A stretch of DNA of 64,000 nucleotides, from positions 62,001 to 126,000 of the forward strand of contig NZ_BHWB01000003.1 of assembly GCF_003865075.1 (NCBI RefSeq), in the 5' to 3' direction. The notes beneath the pieces are model-generated. The model ran no database searches, had not been told where the DNA came from, and saw only the letters and a program-made list of their open reading frames with translations. Position 1 is the first letter of the stretch, and every line of letters starts with the position of its first letter. Shown piece after piece: positions 45,453 to 54,472 of the stretch. The translations under genes were made by a program, and so were the position numbers. Source of the stretch: Bacteroides faecalis. Its GTDB lineage: Bacteria > Bacteroidota > Bacteroidia > Bacteroidales > Bacteroidaceae.

Positions 45453-46301
45453 ATGAAAGTAATACACACTATCAAGGACTTACAGACTGAATTGACAGCT
45501 CTGAAAGCCCAGGGTAAGAAGGTAGGACTGGTGCCCACAATGGGTGCTTTACACGCAGGACACGCGTCGCTGGTAAAGCGTAGTGCAAATGAGAATGATG
45601 TAACAGTAGTGAGTGTTTTTGTAAATCCCACTCAGTTTAATGATAAAAATGATTTAGCAAAATATCCACGTACGTTGGATGCTGATTGTCGCTTGTTGGA
45701 TGATTGCGGAGCGGCATTTGTTTTTGCTCCGTCTGTAGAAGAAATGTATCCGCAACCGGATACTCGTCGGTTTAGCTATGCTCCGCTGGATACGGTAATG
45801 GAGGGAGCTTTCCGTCCGGGACATTTTAATGGCGTTTGCCAGATTGTCAGCAAGTTGTTTGATACGGTAATACCGGATCGTGCATATTTCGGTGAGAAAG
45901 ATTTTCAGCAGTTGGCGATTATTCGTGAGATGGTTCGTCAGATGAAATATAAATTGGAAATTGTAGGCTGTCCGATTGTCCGTGAAGAAGATGGACTGGC
46001 TTTAAGTAGCCGGAATAAACGTTTGTCTGCTGAAGAACGTGAAAATGCCTTAAAAATTTCTCAGACAATCTTTAAAAGTCGTACCTTTGCAGTCTCTCAT
46101 ACAGTAAGTGAGACGCAAAAAATGGTGGAAGATGCGATAGAGGATGCTCCGGGTTTACGTTTGGAGTATTTCGAGATTGTAGATGGAAACACTTTGCAGA
46201 AGATAAGCAATTGGGAGGATACTTCATATGCAGTTGGCTGTATTACAGTATTCTGTGGTGAAGTTCGTCTGATTGATAATATTAAATATAACCAACTCTA
46301 A
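45453..46301 (+). CDS. panC: Pantothenate synthetase
   Basis: A 282-residue enzyme joining pantoate and beta-alanine with [21 protein letters not shown] carries the HIGH-like motif and [17 protein letters not shown] the KMSKS-like one; FVNPTQFN is the pantoate site. It lies 18 bases upstream of panD, and the two supply the last steps of pantothenate synthesis. Confidence 0.95.
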   Translation: MKVIHTIKDLQTELTALKAQGKKVGLVPTMGALHAGHASLVKRSANENDVTVVSVFVNPTQFNDKNDLAKYPRTLDADCRLLDDCGAAFVFAPSVEEMYPQPDTRRFSYAPLDTVMEGAFRPGHFNGVCQIVSKLFDTVIPDRAYFGEKDFQQLAIIREMVRQMKYKLEIVGCPIVREEDGLALSSRNKRLSAEERENALKISQTIFKSRTFAVSHTVSETQKMVEDAIEDAPGLRLEYFEIVDGNTLQKISNWEDTSYAVGCITVFCGEVRLIDNIKYNQL

Positions 46302-46319
46302 TTTAAAAGACGAAACCTT

Positions 46320-46673
46320 ATGATGATTGAAGTGTTGAAGTCGAAAATTCATTGCGCACGTGTCACAGAGGCCAATCTGAACTATATGGGTAGTATCACG
46401 ATTGATGAAGACCTATTGGATGCAGCGAACATGATTCCGGGAGAAAAGGTGTATATTGCTGATAACAATAACGGCGAACGCTTTGAAACCTATATTATCA
46501 AAGGTGAACGCGGTTCCGGTAAGATTTGTCTGAACGGTGCTGCTGCCCGTAAAGTGCAACCAGATGATATTGTGATCATTATGTCATATGCACTGATGGA
46601 TTTTGAGGAAGCGAAGTCGTTTAAACCGACTGTGATTTTCCCAGATCCGGCAACGAACAAGGTAGTGAAGTAA
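46320..46673 (+). CDS. panD: Aspartate 1-decarboxylase
   Basis: A 117-residue pyruvoyl enzyme that makes beta-alanine from aspartate. The self-processing site is NYMGSITID, where cleavage at Gly-Ser yields the pyruvoyl group. [10 protein letters not shown] and [17 protein letters not shown] are typical. Two ATG codons in a row (46320 and 46323) make the exact start uncertain by one residue. Confidence 0.95.
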   Translation: MMIEVLKSKIHCARVTEANLNYMGSITIDEDLLDAANMIPGEKVYIADNNNGERFETYIIKGERGSGKICLNGAAARKVQPDDIVIIMSYALMDFEEAKSFKPTVIFPDPATNKVVK

Positions 46674-46701
46674 GAGAAAACAATTCTTTTATATAAAAAA
46701 G

Positions 46702-46737
46702 AAAATCCTTGATTGCATAAGCAGTCAAGGATTTTTT
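46702..46737 (+). terminator. Rho-independent terminator of panCD
   Basis: AAAATCCTTGATTGC (46702-46716) pairs with GCAGTCAAGGATTTT (46721-46735) around a four-base loop and ends in a T-run. Confidence 0.85.
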
Positions 46738-46831
46738 ATGAGTATATATTGGATAGGCTATATTTAAATACTGGTTAGCATATCACTTTATCATTAATAT
46801 AGCGATTATCAATTTTGATAAAGCCTAGCTT

Positions 46832-49120
46832 TTATTTTTGTAATTGCTCATTCATAGCAGCAGCAGCTTTACGGCCATCACCCATTGCTAGGATTACTGT
46901 TGCACCGCCACGTACGATGTCACCACCTGCAAAAATCATCGGAATGGATGATTCCATGTTATCATTGACAGTAATAGTACCTTTACGGCCTACTTCCAGT
47001 CCTTTGATAGAACTTGGAACAATTGGGTTTGGAGATACACCGACACTAACAATAGCTAGATCAATATCAATTGTTTCTGTTGCTCCCGGAATAGCTACAG
47101 GACTACGGCGTCCCGAAGCATCCGGTTCTCCTAACTCCATCTTTTGAAGAACAACTCGTTTTACCCGACCTTGCTCATCCGGAATATATTCGATCGGATT
47201 ATGTAAAGTAAGGAATTCAATTCCTTCTTCTTTGGCATGTTTTACTTCTTCAATACGTGCCGGCATTTCTTCTTCCGAACGACGATAGATGATCATGGCA
47301 CGTTCAGCACCCAGGCGCTTGGCGGTACGTACGGAATCCATTGCTGTATTTCCGCCGCCAATAACTGCTACATTCTTACCAAAAGCTACCGGAGTATCGG
47401 AATCTTCACTGGCTGCATCCATCAGATTAACGCGAGTCAGGTATTCGTTGGAAGACATGATATTAATGGAATTTTCTCCCGGTATATTCATAAAGTTAGG
47501 TAACCCGGCACCGGAAGCTACAAATATTCCTTTGAATCCTTCTTCTTGCAACTCTTCTACACTGATTGTCTTTCCTACAATACAGTCTTTGATAAATTTG
47601 ACTCCCATCTTAGAGAGATTCTCAATTTCAACATCAACGATCTTATTAGGTAAGCGGAATTCTGGAATACCATATTTCAATACACCCCCGATTTCATGCA
47701 GTGCTTCGAATACGGTTACATCATAACCGTATTTAGCCATATCTCCTGCAAATGACAGTCCGGCAGGTCCAGAACCTATCACAGCTATTTTGATACCATT
47801 CTTGTCTGCAATGACGGGAACGGAGATTTGTCCGCTTTCACGTTCATAATCAGCAGCGAAGCGTTCCAGGTAACCGACTGCTACAGGCTTTTCGTTCATT
47901 TTCAAATGAATACATTTAGATTCACATTGTTTTTCCTGTGGACAAACACGACCACAAACAGCCGGAAGTGCACTTGTTTCTTTCAATGTCTTTGCTGCTT
48001 CAAGGAATTCACCACGCTCGATGTTTTTGATAAAACGTGGAATGTCGATACCTACCGGGCAGCCTTCCATACATCCCGGATTGGCACAGTCAAGGCAACG
48101 CTTAGCTTCAGTGACAGCTTGCTCAGCTGTTAATCCTTGATTCACCTCTTCTTTACGACTATGTGAACGATATTCGGGATCAAGCTCATTCATTTCAACA
48201 CGAGGAATAGCAGTGCGTTCTTTCGCTTTCATTGATTTACGCAATTCCTGTCTCCATGCAGCATTACGGCTTTTTTCGTCTATTTCTTTGGTGGCTTCGC
48301 ATTCGGGTTCCAGCTTGTGCATTTCTTCACGTTCAATGTTTTTGAATGCACCCATACGTTTCAGCATTTCATCAAAGTCTACTTGGTGACCGTCAAACTC
48401 AGGACCATCTACACAAACAAACTTAGTTTTTCCTCCAACAGTGATACGGCAAGCACCACACATACCTGTACCGTCTACCATGATTGTATTCAATGATACT
48501 TCAGTTGGAATTTCATATTTCTTAGTAAGCAAACAAACGAATTTCATCATGATGGCAGGGCCGATAGCGAAGCATTTATCTACTTTTTCGCGTTTGATTA
48601 CTTCTTCCACGCCTTCTGTAACCAGACCTTTACGACCGTAAGAGCCGTCATCAGTCATGATAATTACTTCGTCAGAACTTTCGCGCATTTCTTTTTCCAA
48701 GATAATGAGGTCTTTATTGCGACCTGCCAATACAGTAATTACCCTATTTCCGGCAGCTTTCAAGGCTTGTACGATAGGAAGCATAGGAGCAACGCCTACA
48801 CCACCACCGGCACAAACTACAGTTCCGAAGTTTTTAATGTGGGTAGCTTGTCCTAGCGGACCTACTACATCTGTTATATAATCACCTTCGTTTAATTCAC
48901 AAAGACGGGTAGAGGAGAGGCCGACTTCCTGTACTACCAAAGTGATAGTACCCTTTTTTATATCAGAACCGGCAATAGTTAAAGGCATACGCTCTCCTTT
49001 TTCACCCACACGCACGATCACGAAGTGTCCGGCCTTACGGGATTTGGCAATTAAAGGAGCTTCAATTACAAGTTTAAACACTTTTTCTGAAAAACGTTCT
49101 TTGCTAATAATTTTGTTCAT
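46832..49120 (-). CDS. Fused NfnA/NfnB-like flavoprotein (ferredoxin-NADP / glutamate-synthase-small-subunit type)
   Basis: A 762-residue fusion. Residues 1-275 are an FNR/DHODB-like FAD and NAD domain ending in a [2Fe-2S] cluster motif (GTGMCGACRITVGGKTKFVC). From about 330 a GltD-like half follows, with [4Fe-4S] Cys motifs (CLDCANPGCMEGCPVG and VCGRVCPQEKQCESKC), the FAD site VIGSGPAGLSFAGDMA and the NADPH site VIGGGNTAMDSVRTA. Separate NfnA and NfnB proteins make an electron-bifurcating NADH/NADPH/ferredoxin enzyme; here both are one chain. SudAB-type polysulfide activity is an alternative. A TATCTTTG box lies on the minus strand at 49174-49167. Confidence 0.85.
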   Translation of the reverse strand: MNKIISKERFSEKVFKLVIEAPLIAKSRKAGHFVIVRVGEKGERMPLTIAGSDIKKGTITLVVQEVGLSSTRLCELNEGDYITDVVGPLGQATHIKNFGTVVCAGGGVGVAPMLPIVQALKAAGNRVITVLAGRNKDLIILEKEMRESSDEVIIMTDDGSYGRKGLVTEGVEEVIKREKVDKCFAIGPAIMMKFVCLLTKKYEIPTEVSLNTIMVDGTGMCGACRITVGGKTKFVCVDGPEFDGHQVDFDEMLKRMGAFKNIEREEMHKLEPECEATKEIDEKSRNAAWRQELRKSMKAKERTAIPRVEMNELDPEYRSHSRKEEVNQGLTAEQAVTEAKRCLDCANPGCMEGCPVGIDIPRFIKNIERGEFLEAAKTLKETSALPAVCGRVCPQEKQCESKCIHLKMNEKPVAVGYLERFAADYERESGQISVPVIADKNGIKIAVIGSGPAGLSFAGDMAKYGYDVTVFEALHEIGGVLKYGIPEFRLPNKIVDVEIENLSKMGVKFIKDCIVGKTISVEELQEEGFKGIFVASGAGLPNFMNIPGENSINIMSSNEYLTRVNLMDAASEDSDTPVAFGKNVAVIGGGNTAMDSVRTAKRLGAERAMIIYRRSEEEMPARIEEVKHAKEEGIEFLTLHNPIEYIPDEQGRVKRVVLQKMELGEPDASGRRSPVAIPGATETIDIDLAIVSVGVSPNPIVPSSIKGLEVGRKGTITVNDNMESSIPMIFAGGDIVRGGATVILAMGDGRKAAAAMNEQLQK

Positions 49121-49227
49121 TATATTATCTTTATTACGTAATTTCTTTCTTTTTGCTAAGATTTTGCAAAGATAAGGCTTATTTGTGAAAAACGAATAGC
49201 TTGGTTACTAAAACTGCAAGTGTCTTT

Positions 49228-49350
49228 TTATTTATGCACTGTTTTTAGTATCCAGTCAGCTATATCTTTCAGTACTTCTTCGCTGAAAGTTTCCTCTATT
49301 TCGATGTATTCATCCATTTGTCCTGTCTGGCAATGCTGAAAGAGATGGTT
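49228..49350 (-). pseudogene. C-terminal remnant of an alpha/beta hydrolase
   Basis: On the minus strand, after a stop codon at 49353-49351, an open frame of 40 codons reads LFQHCQTGQMDEYIEIEETF and ends in DWILKTVHK and a stop. This is like the C-terminal end of an alpha/beta hydrolase (with the catalytic His-Cys region) but nothing before it reads on. The 373-base gap between the flavoprotein gene and serS otherwise holds no gene. Confidence 0.5.
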
Positions 49351-49493
49351 TTAGTTAGGATGTGCTTTGGTTGTAACAAGAAGAAAAAAACTTATAAAGG
49401 GTAAAAGCTAGCCAAGAAGCAGTATAATCGCTTATTCCTATGGAGGAAAGCTTTAATAACTTCTAGGATAGCTTTTTTATGGATGATTTCGAA

Positions 49494-50768
49494 TTAATCG
49501 ATAATATCGAAACCGCAGTATGGAACCAATGCTTTCGGAATCTTGATGCCTTCCGGAGTCTGATTATTTTCTAGTAAGGCAGCAACGATGCGGGGTAATG
49601 CTAGTGCTGATCCGTTCAATGTATGGCAAAGTTCAGTTTTCTTTTCTGCACTACGGTAACGACATTTCAGACGATTAGCCTGATATGTATCGAAGTTGGA
49701 AACAGAACTAACTTCCAGCCAACGTTTTTGTGCTTCAGAATATACTTCGAAGTCAAAACAGAGAGCAGCTGTAAAGCTCATGTCACCACCACAAAGACGG
49801 AGAATGCGATAGGGGAGTTCTAGCTTCTGCAATAAACCTTCTACATGATTCAACATTTCCTGATGAGATTGTTTAGAGTGTTCCGGTTTGTCGATACGTA
49901 CCAATTCCACTTTAGAGAATTCATGCAAACGATTCAACCCACGTACATCTTTGCCATAAGAGCCGGCTTCGCGGCGGAAACATTGAGTATAAGCACAGTT
50001 CATGATTGGCAATTGTTTCTCTTCCAAAATTACATCACGGTAAATGTTGGTAACAGGAACTTCTGCTGTAGGAATCAGATATAAATCATCTACTTCGCAA
50101 TGATACATTTGTCCTTCTTTGTCAGGAAGCTGCCCTGTACCATAACCGGAAGCTGCATTAACCACAGTCGGTGGCATAATTTCAGTATATCCTGATTTAC
50201 GGGCTTCGTCCAAAAAGAAATTAATGAGTGCACGTTGAAGTTGGGCACCTTTACCTTTATATACAGGAAAACCGGCACCAGTGATTTTAACACCCAAATC
50301 AAAATCAATCAAATCATATTTTTTTGCTAATTCCCAATGAGGAAGTGCGTCTTTAGGAAGTTCAGTTTCCATTCCACCCATTTTCTCCACAACGTTATCT
50401 TCGGCACCTACACCTTCAGGTACACTATCATAAGGTATGTTAGGAATAGTATAAAGTAAGTTCTGCATATCAGTGGCAGCTTCTGTCATTGTAGCATCCA
50501 ATTCTTTATTGATATCTTTCAATTCGGCAACACGGGCGCGGGCTGTTTCGGCTTCTTCTTTCTTACCTTCTTTCATTAGTTGTCCGATAGTACGTGAAAG
50601 GGAATTAACCTCTGCCAGATTCTTATCTAATTGGTTTTGTGAGTTACGTCTCTTGTCATTGAAAGCGATAACCTGATCGATCGTTTCTTTAGCATTCTTG
50701 AAATGCTTTTTTTCCAGTCCGCGGAGTACCGCCTCTGTGTTTTCTGTAATTTGTTTAATAGTAAGCAT
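49494..50768 (-). CDS. serS: Seryl-tRNA synthetase
   Basis: A 424-residue class II aminoacyl-tRNA synthetase. The N-terminal coiled-coil arm (residues about 30-110) binds the long arm of tRNA-Ser. Motif 2 is CFRREAGSYGKDVRGLNRLHEFSKVELV and motif 3 LNGSALALPRIVAALLE. ATG 50768 is the natural start (MLTIKQI). A TATCTTTG box lies on the minus strand at 50814-50807. Confidence 0.97.
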   Translation of the reverse strand: MLTIKQITENTEAVLRGLEKKHFKNAKETIDQVIAFNDKRRNSQNQLDKNLAEVNSLSRTIGQLMKEGKKEEAETARARVAELKDINKELDATMTEAATDMQNLLYTIPNIPYDSVPEGVGAEDNVVEKMGGMETELPKDALPHWELAKKYDLIDFDLGVKITGAGFPVYKGKGAQLQRALINFFLDEARKSGYTEIMPPTVVNAASGYGTGQLPDKEGQMYHCEVDDLYLIPTAEVPVTNIYRDVILEEKQLPIMNCAYTQCFRREAGSYGKDVRGLNRLHEFSKVELVRIDKPEHSKQSHQEMLNHVEGLLQKLELPYRILRLCGGDMSFTAALCFDFEVYSEAQKRWLEVSSVSNFDTYQANRLKCRYRSAEKKTELCHTLNGSALALPRIVAALLENNQTPEGIKIPKALVPYCGFDIID

Positions 50769-50840
50769 ATCTATATACTTTTTTGAACTTTCTTTGTTTC
50801 GAGTTACAAAGATAGAGCAAAAAAAGATATGTAGGCATAG

Positions 50841-50865
50841 TTATTATACATTTTACGTATAATAA
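50841..50865. repeat. Perfect nine-base inverted repeat between serS and the GH2 gene
   Basis: TTATTATAC (50841-50849) and GTATAATAA (50857-50865) flank ATTTTAC. It is upstream of serS's -7 box and between the divergent genes. It may be an operator or just an AT-rich chance palindrome. Confidence 0.4.
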
Positions 50866-50976
50866 TTGCCGTAAAATCTAAGAATATATGCTTTTTTATC
50901 CATAAAGTGAATATTTGTCTTCATCTGTCATCTAAATATATCTTTTGATAAAAGTGATATATTACTTACAAAATAT

Positions 50977-50984
50977 TATCTTTG
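50977..50984 (+). promoter_or_regulatory. Putative -7 box (TATCTTTG) for the GH2 gene
   Basis: TATCTTTG matches TAnnTTTG about 90 bases before the start at 51074. No TTTG at the right distance is seen. Confidence 0.45.
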
Positions 50985-51073
50985 GGACCTGATTAACGAA
51001 AATGTCATGACGTTCTTTGGAGAATGATCTTGTTATCAACGTATTCATCAAATACATTATAAAACTATATATT

Positions 51074-52909
51074 ATGAGACAAAATGTCATTACTTGTTTT
51101 ATCTTTTGCCTCTTGCTTTTATCTGGAGGCGTTTTCAATGTAAAGGCACAAAACTTGGAAAAGTTTACATTGCCTACACCTTGGACAGCGGAAGCATTAG
51201 CTGCTGAAGTTCCTTTCCCGGAATATCCTCGTCCACAGATGGTGCGTTACAAGTGGTTGAATTTGAATGGAATGTGGGACTATATGGGTGGTAAAAAAAT
51301 ATCTGATCCCGTTACTGCTACTATCCCTCCTGTCTTTCCTGCTAACACAGAAAAAATACGTGTACCGTTTCCTCCTGAAGCAGAACTATCCGGTATAGCT
51401 CGTAAAGGGGATACTTGCTTGTGGTATAGACGTAGTTTTGTTGTTCCGAAAGAATGGAAAGGCAAGAATGTGCTATTGAATTTTGGTGCGGTGGACCGTA
51501 TCTCGTCAGTGTTTGTAAATGGCAAGAAAGTTGGAACTCATACGGGAGGTTATGATGCTTTTAGTTTTGATATCACTGATTACTTGAAATCGGGCGAAAA
51601 TATTCTCGTAGTAGGTGCTTACGACCCGAATGATGGTCGGGCTGCTTCGGGAAAGAATGGACCTCGTGGTGATTATGTTTATACTTCCGGTATTTGGCAG
51701 ACGGTTTGGCTTGAACCGGTAGAGAAACAATATATTTCTCAAATCAAGCTTGTTCCTGATGTGAAGAATAATCGTTTGGAAGTAGTAGCCTATAGTGATA
51801 ATCCGGGATTGACTGTGACCGCAATTGCCAGTAACGGTACTTCGGAAGTAGCAAAATCAAATGGAAGTTCTAATACCAGTTTTTATCTGCCTATTCAGAA
51901 TCCTCGTTTGTGGAGTCCCGATGATCCTTTTCTGTACGAATTGAAATTGCAGTTGAAAGACCGGAAAGGGAAGATAATAGATGAAATATCTTCTTATTTT
52001 GGCATGCGCTCGGTTACTATGGGTAAGGTAGATGGTGTGCTTCGTCCTTTGTTGAATGGAGAATTTGTTTTCCACATCGGTCTTTTGGATCAAGGTTATT
52101 GGCCTGACGGTGCATTTACAGCTCCTACAGAACAGGCTTTGCTTTATGATATCGAGTTGGCTAAACGCGCAGGATTTAATGTGATTCGTAAACATATTAA
52201 GGTTGAACCTCAACGCTGGTATTATCATTGTGATCGACTTGGTTTGATGGTTTGGCAAGATATGCCTAACCTTTGGGAGCCTGATGATGCAGATTCTGTA
52301 GCTGTTCGCAAACAGTTTCGTGATGAATTGAAGGTGATGATTGACCAGCATGTTAGTTCACCGTCTATCGTAATGTGGGTTCCATTTAATGAGAACTGGG
52401 GAGCTTTTGAAGCAACTGACATTACTGACTGGGTGAAGAAATATGATTCCAGCCGTCTGGTAAATGGAATGTCTGGATACAACTATGCTCCTGGATATCG
52501 TAAGGCATATGGAGATCCCGGTAATGGTGATTTTGTAGATATGCATCATTATGGTAAGATAGAACCTCAAGCAATGCCTCGGCCAAATGATAAGAGGGGT
52601 GCTTCCCTTGGAGAATTCGGAGGAAAAGGTTTATTTGTACGTGGACACATGTGGCCTGTACGCAATGATGCTTATGAAATGATGCTAAATAAAGATCAAC
52701 TAACAGATACTTATGTGCTGATGGCTACTGAATTGGAGCAGATGATTAAGTATTTCGGATTGAGTACAGCTATTTATACACAGACTACGGATGTGGAACA
52801 TGAGATTAATGGCTTAGTTACTTATGACCGGAAGGTAGAAAAAATGGATCTTGATAAAGTGAAACATATTAATCAGGAAGTGATAAAAAGTACACGAAAG
52901 AAGCAATAA
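51074..52909 (+). CDS. GH2 family glycoside hydrolase (beta-galactosidase/beta-glucuronidase type)
   Basis: A 611-residue exported enzyme (signal peptide MRQNVITCFIFCLLLLSGGV then KAQNL). An N-terminal jelly roll (SVFVNGKKVGTHTGGYDAFSFDITDYLK), an Ig-like domain and a TIM barrel follow. The acid/base Glu is in MWVPFNENW (about residue 440) and the nucleophile Glu in GASLGEFGGKG (about 515). No SusC/D genes are near. Substrate is undefined. ATG 51074 is preferred over the longer frame, whose first 19 codons encode no signal-like sequence. Confidence 0.85.
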   Translation: MRQNVITCFIFCLLLLSGGVFNVKAQNLEKFTLPTPWTAEALAAEVPFPEYPRPQMVRYKWLNLNGMWDYMGGKKISDPVTATIPPVFPANTEKIRVPFPPEAELSGIARKGDTCLWYRRSFVVPKEWKGKNVLLNFGAVDRISSVFVNGKKVGTHTGGYDAFSFDITDYLKSGENILVVGAYDPNDGRAASGKNGPRGDYVYTSGIWQTVWLEPVEKQYISQIKLVPDVKNNRLEVVAYSDNPGLTVTAIASNGTSEVAKSNGSSNTSFYLPIQNPRLWSPDDPFLYELKLQLKDRKGKIIDEISSYFGMRSVTMGKVDGVLRPLLNGEFVFHIGLLDQGYWPDGAFTAPTEQALLYDIELAKRAGFNVIRKHIKVEPQRWYYHCDRLGLMVWQDMPNLWEPDDADSVAVRKQFRDELKVMIDQHVSSPSIVMWVPFNENWGAFEATDITDWVKKYDSSRLVNGMSGYNYAPGYRKAYGDPGNGDFVDMHHYGKIEPQAMPRPNDKRGASLGEFGGKGLFVRGHMWPVRNDAYEMMLNKDQLTDTYVLMATELEQMIKYFGLSTAIYTQTTDVEHEINGLVTYDRKVEKMDLDKVKHINQEVIKSTRKKQ

Positions 52910-52985
52910 GGAATAATCTTTCTAAGATGTGCCGGAATCTTATTCCGAGGAATTTCCTTTTAATATAATTATCATTTTGAAACCA

Positions 52986-53023
52986 AAAGGGGATGTAATC
53001 ACCGAGATTACATCCCCTTTCTA
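52986..53023 (+). terminator. Rho-independent terminator of the GH2 gene
   Basis: AAAGGGGATGTAATC (52986-53000) and GATTACATCCCCTTT (53006-53020) pair perfectly over 15 bases with a five-base loop and end in T residues. The core GGGATGTAA recurs in the rpmA terminator at 53552-53587. Confidence 0.85.
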
Positions 53024-53044
53024 TTTAGAGTGGATAACATCTTT

Positions 53045-53458
53045 TTAAGATGGAGGGAGTTGGTACTGGTATAGATAATCGTCTTCTACGTTTTTATCGC
53101 AAGCATATACGATATTGTTTGCTTCATCAATGACGATATCACTGATATATCTACCTAAATTGATTGTTTTTAGATTTTCACCATCTAAATTATAGATTTC
53201 CAGTAAACTTCTAGCATTTGATAAATTTCGTACTTGGGTTCCTTGATAGAGTGCATATATTGTGTTTTTCCCACAAATTATATCAGAGTAATAGTAAACC
53301 ATTTCGTCATCCAGATCTCTATTATATAAATCGTTTTGGACCTTGTTATCTCCAATTATGAATTTTAAGTTGAAGCCAAGGGGAGAGATCTGAAAAACTT
53401 CCAAGCGATTAATATATCTGTAAGTAATAGTCATATAGTTATCACTTACTGAAAACTT
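53045..53458 (-). pseudogene. C-terminal fragment of a TolB-like beta-propeller lipoprotein gene
   Basis: A 129-residue frame starts at 53434 but the reading frame continues upstream without a stop (giving LKFSVSDNY before the Met) until the inverted-repeat element at 53459. The sequence (TYRYINRLEVFQISPLG, DIVIDEANNIVYACDKN, YLYQYQLP) is like the last blades of Bacteroides six-bladed propeller lipoproteins. The N-terminal half and signal are gone. So it is a truncated relic. Confidence 0.6.
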
Positions 53459-53537
53459 GAGGCTGTAATTTAAATTGTGTCAGCAAAGAAAACAAATAAA
53501 GTATTAACTTTGCTAACACAGTTTAAATTACAGTCTC
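53459..53537. mobile_element. 79-base inverted-repeat element (possible IS-end remnant or MITE)
   Basis: Arms 53459-53488 and 53508-53537 (30 bases) match at 27 positions (GAGGCTGTAATTTAAATTGTGTCAGC..); the loop is 19 bases. The arms resemble, from memory, the ends of IS256-like elements; this was not checked. The element marks the exact point where the propeller gene loses its 5' part, which fits deletion by an insertion sequence. Confidence 0.55.
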
Positions 53538-53551
53538 TCCCCCAAAACAAG

Positions 53552-53587
53552 AAAGGAGATGTAACCAAATCAGTTACATCTCCTTTT
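53552..53587 (-). terminator. Rho-independent terminator of rplU-rpmA
   Basis: AAGGAGATGTAAC (53553-53565) and GTTACATCTCCTT (53573-53585) pair perfectly and, on the minus strand, a T-rich run follows, 23 bases past the rpmA stop. Confidence 0.8.
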
Positions 53588-53610
53588 CTTAAATATTTTT
53601 AGTTGTACGG

Positions 53611-53874
53611 TTATGCCTCAGACGCAGGGATAATAGAAACATATCTTCTATCTTCCTTACCTACTTTGAAACTTACTGTACCATCTACTAAAGCGAAAAG
53701 AGTGTGGTCTCTACCCATACCGATGTTTTCACCCGGATGGAATTCTGTACCTCTTTGACGAATGATAATGTTACCTGCTTTGCAAGCTTCGCCACCAAAT
53801 ATCTTAACGCCTAATCTTTTACTTTGTGATTCGCGGCCGTTCTTAGAACTACCGACACCTTTTTTATGTGCCAT
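53611..53874 (-). CDS. rpmA: 50S ribosomal protein L27
   Basis: An 87-residue ribosomal protein. [20 protein letters not shown] with [21 protein letters not shown] and [18 protein letters not shown] is diagnostic. The N-terminus is unprocessed type (no pre-peptide). It is 22 bases downstream of rplU in a conserved pair. Confidence 0.98.
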   Translation of the reverse strand: MAHKKGVGSSKNGRESQSKRLGVKIFGGEACKAGNIIIRQRGTEFHPGENIGMGRDHTLFALVDGTVSFKVGKEDRRYVSIIPASEA

Positions 53875-53896
53875 TTCTTCTTACTTTTAAAATTGA

Positions 53897-54214
53897 TTAA
53901 GCTACTACTTCTGTGATTGTTAACTCAGTGAACTGCTGACGATGACCGTTCAGTTTTCTGTGACCTTTTCTTCTTTTCTTGTGGAAAATAAGAACTTTGT
54001 CACCTTTAACCAAGCTAGAAATAACCTGGCAAACAACTTTAGCGCCTTCTACTACAGGAGCACCTACTGTGACATTTCCGTCTTTGTCTACCAAAAGAAC
54101 TTTTTCAAACTCTACAGTTGAACCGTTTTCTGCACCTTCAATGTGGTGAACGAACAACTTCTGACCAGCTTCTGCTTTAAATTGCTGACCGTTGATTTCT
54201 ACAATTGCGTACAT
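53897..54214 (-). CDS. rplU: 50S ribosomal protein L21
   Basis: A 105-residue ribosomal protein opening with [20 protein letters not shown] and ending with [24 protein letters not shown], the usual 23S-binding basic loop. First gene of the rplU-rpmA operon with its own consensus promoter and a structured leader. Confidence 0.98.
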   Translation of the reverse strand: MYAIVEINGQQFKAEAGQKLFVHHIEGAENGSTVEFEKVLLVDKDGNVTVGAPVVEGAKVVCQVISSLVKGDKVLIFHKKRRKGHRKLNGHRQQFTELTITEVVA

Positions 54215-54300
54215 CTTATAATAAATGTATAAGTTAGCTCCGGCGGGTGGTCTTTAATTACTTAAAGATCTCTTTGTCGAACCCGTTGCGGAATAATCGG
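54215..54300 (-). promoter_or_regulatory. Structured rplU leader
   Basis: The leader of about 86 bases contains TCTTTAA/TTAAAGA (with loop GTAA) and a C/G-rich stretch (CCACCCGCCGG) close to the start codon. Ribosomal protein genes often repress themselves through such leaders. No known leader family was recognised. Confidence 0.4.
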
Positions 54301-54303
54301 GCA

Positions 54304-54335
54304 CAAAAGTACTATTTTTATTTGTTTGTGACAAA
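54304..54335 (-). promoter_or_regulatory. Full-consensus Bacteroides promoter of rplU-rpmA
   Basis: On the minus strand TTTG (54335-54332), a 20-base spacer and TACTTTTG (54311-54304) match TTTG / TAnnTTTG. Transcription would begin near 54300. Confidence 0.85.
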
Positions 54336-54394
54336 TATTTCGTTGCTTTTTTCTTTGTAATCTTTCTAACCTTTGTACACTCTTTATCATTTCA

Positions 54395-54467
54395 TTGGCA
54401 CAGTTGTGCCAAAGGCTTGGCACTGTCGTGCCACTTCATTGGCAAGGTTCTGCCACTGCGGTGGCAG
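54395..54467. repeat. Tandem array of palindromes with 22-base period
   Basis: TTGGCACAGTTGTGCCAA (54395), TTGGCACTGTCGTGCCA (54417) and TTGGCAAGGTTCTGCCA (54439) begin exactly 22 bases apart and are each near-palindromic. A fourth part-unit (GTGGCAGAG at 54461) and the palindrome CTGCCACTGCGGTGGCAG (54450-54467) overlap. It lies between the HAD stop codon and the rplU promoter, 60 bases before the latter. Confidence 0.7.
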
Positions 54468-54472
54468 AGATA

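Noticed and set aside
46815..49175. Plus-strand frames opposite the fused flavoprotein
   Set aside because: They are antisense shadows of a well-supported 762-residue gene.
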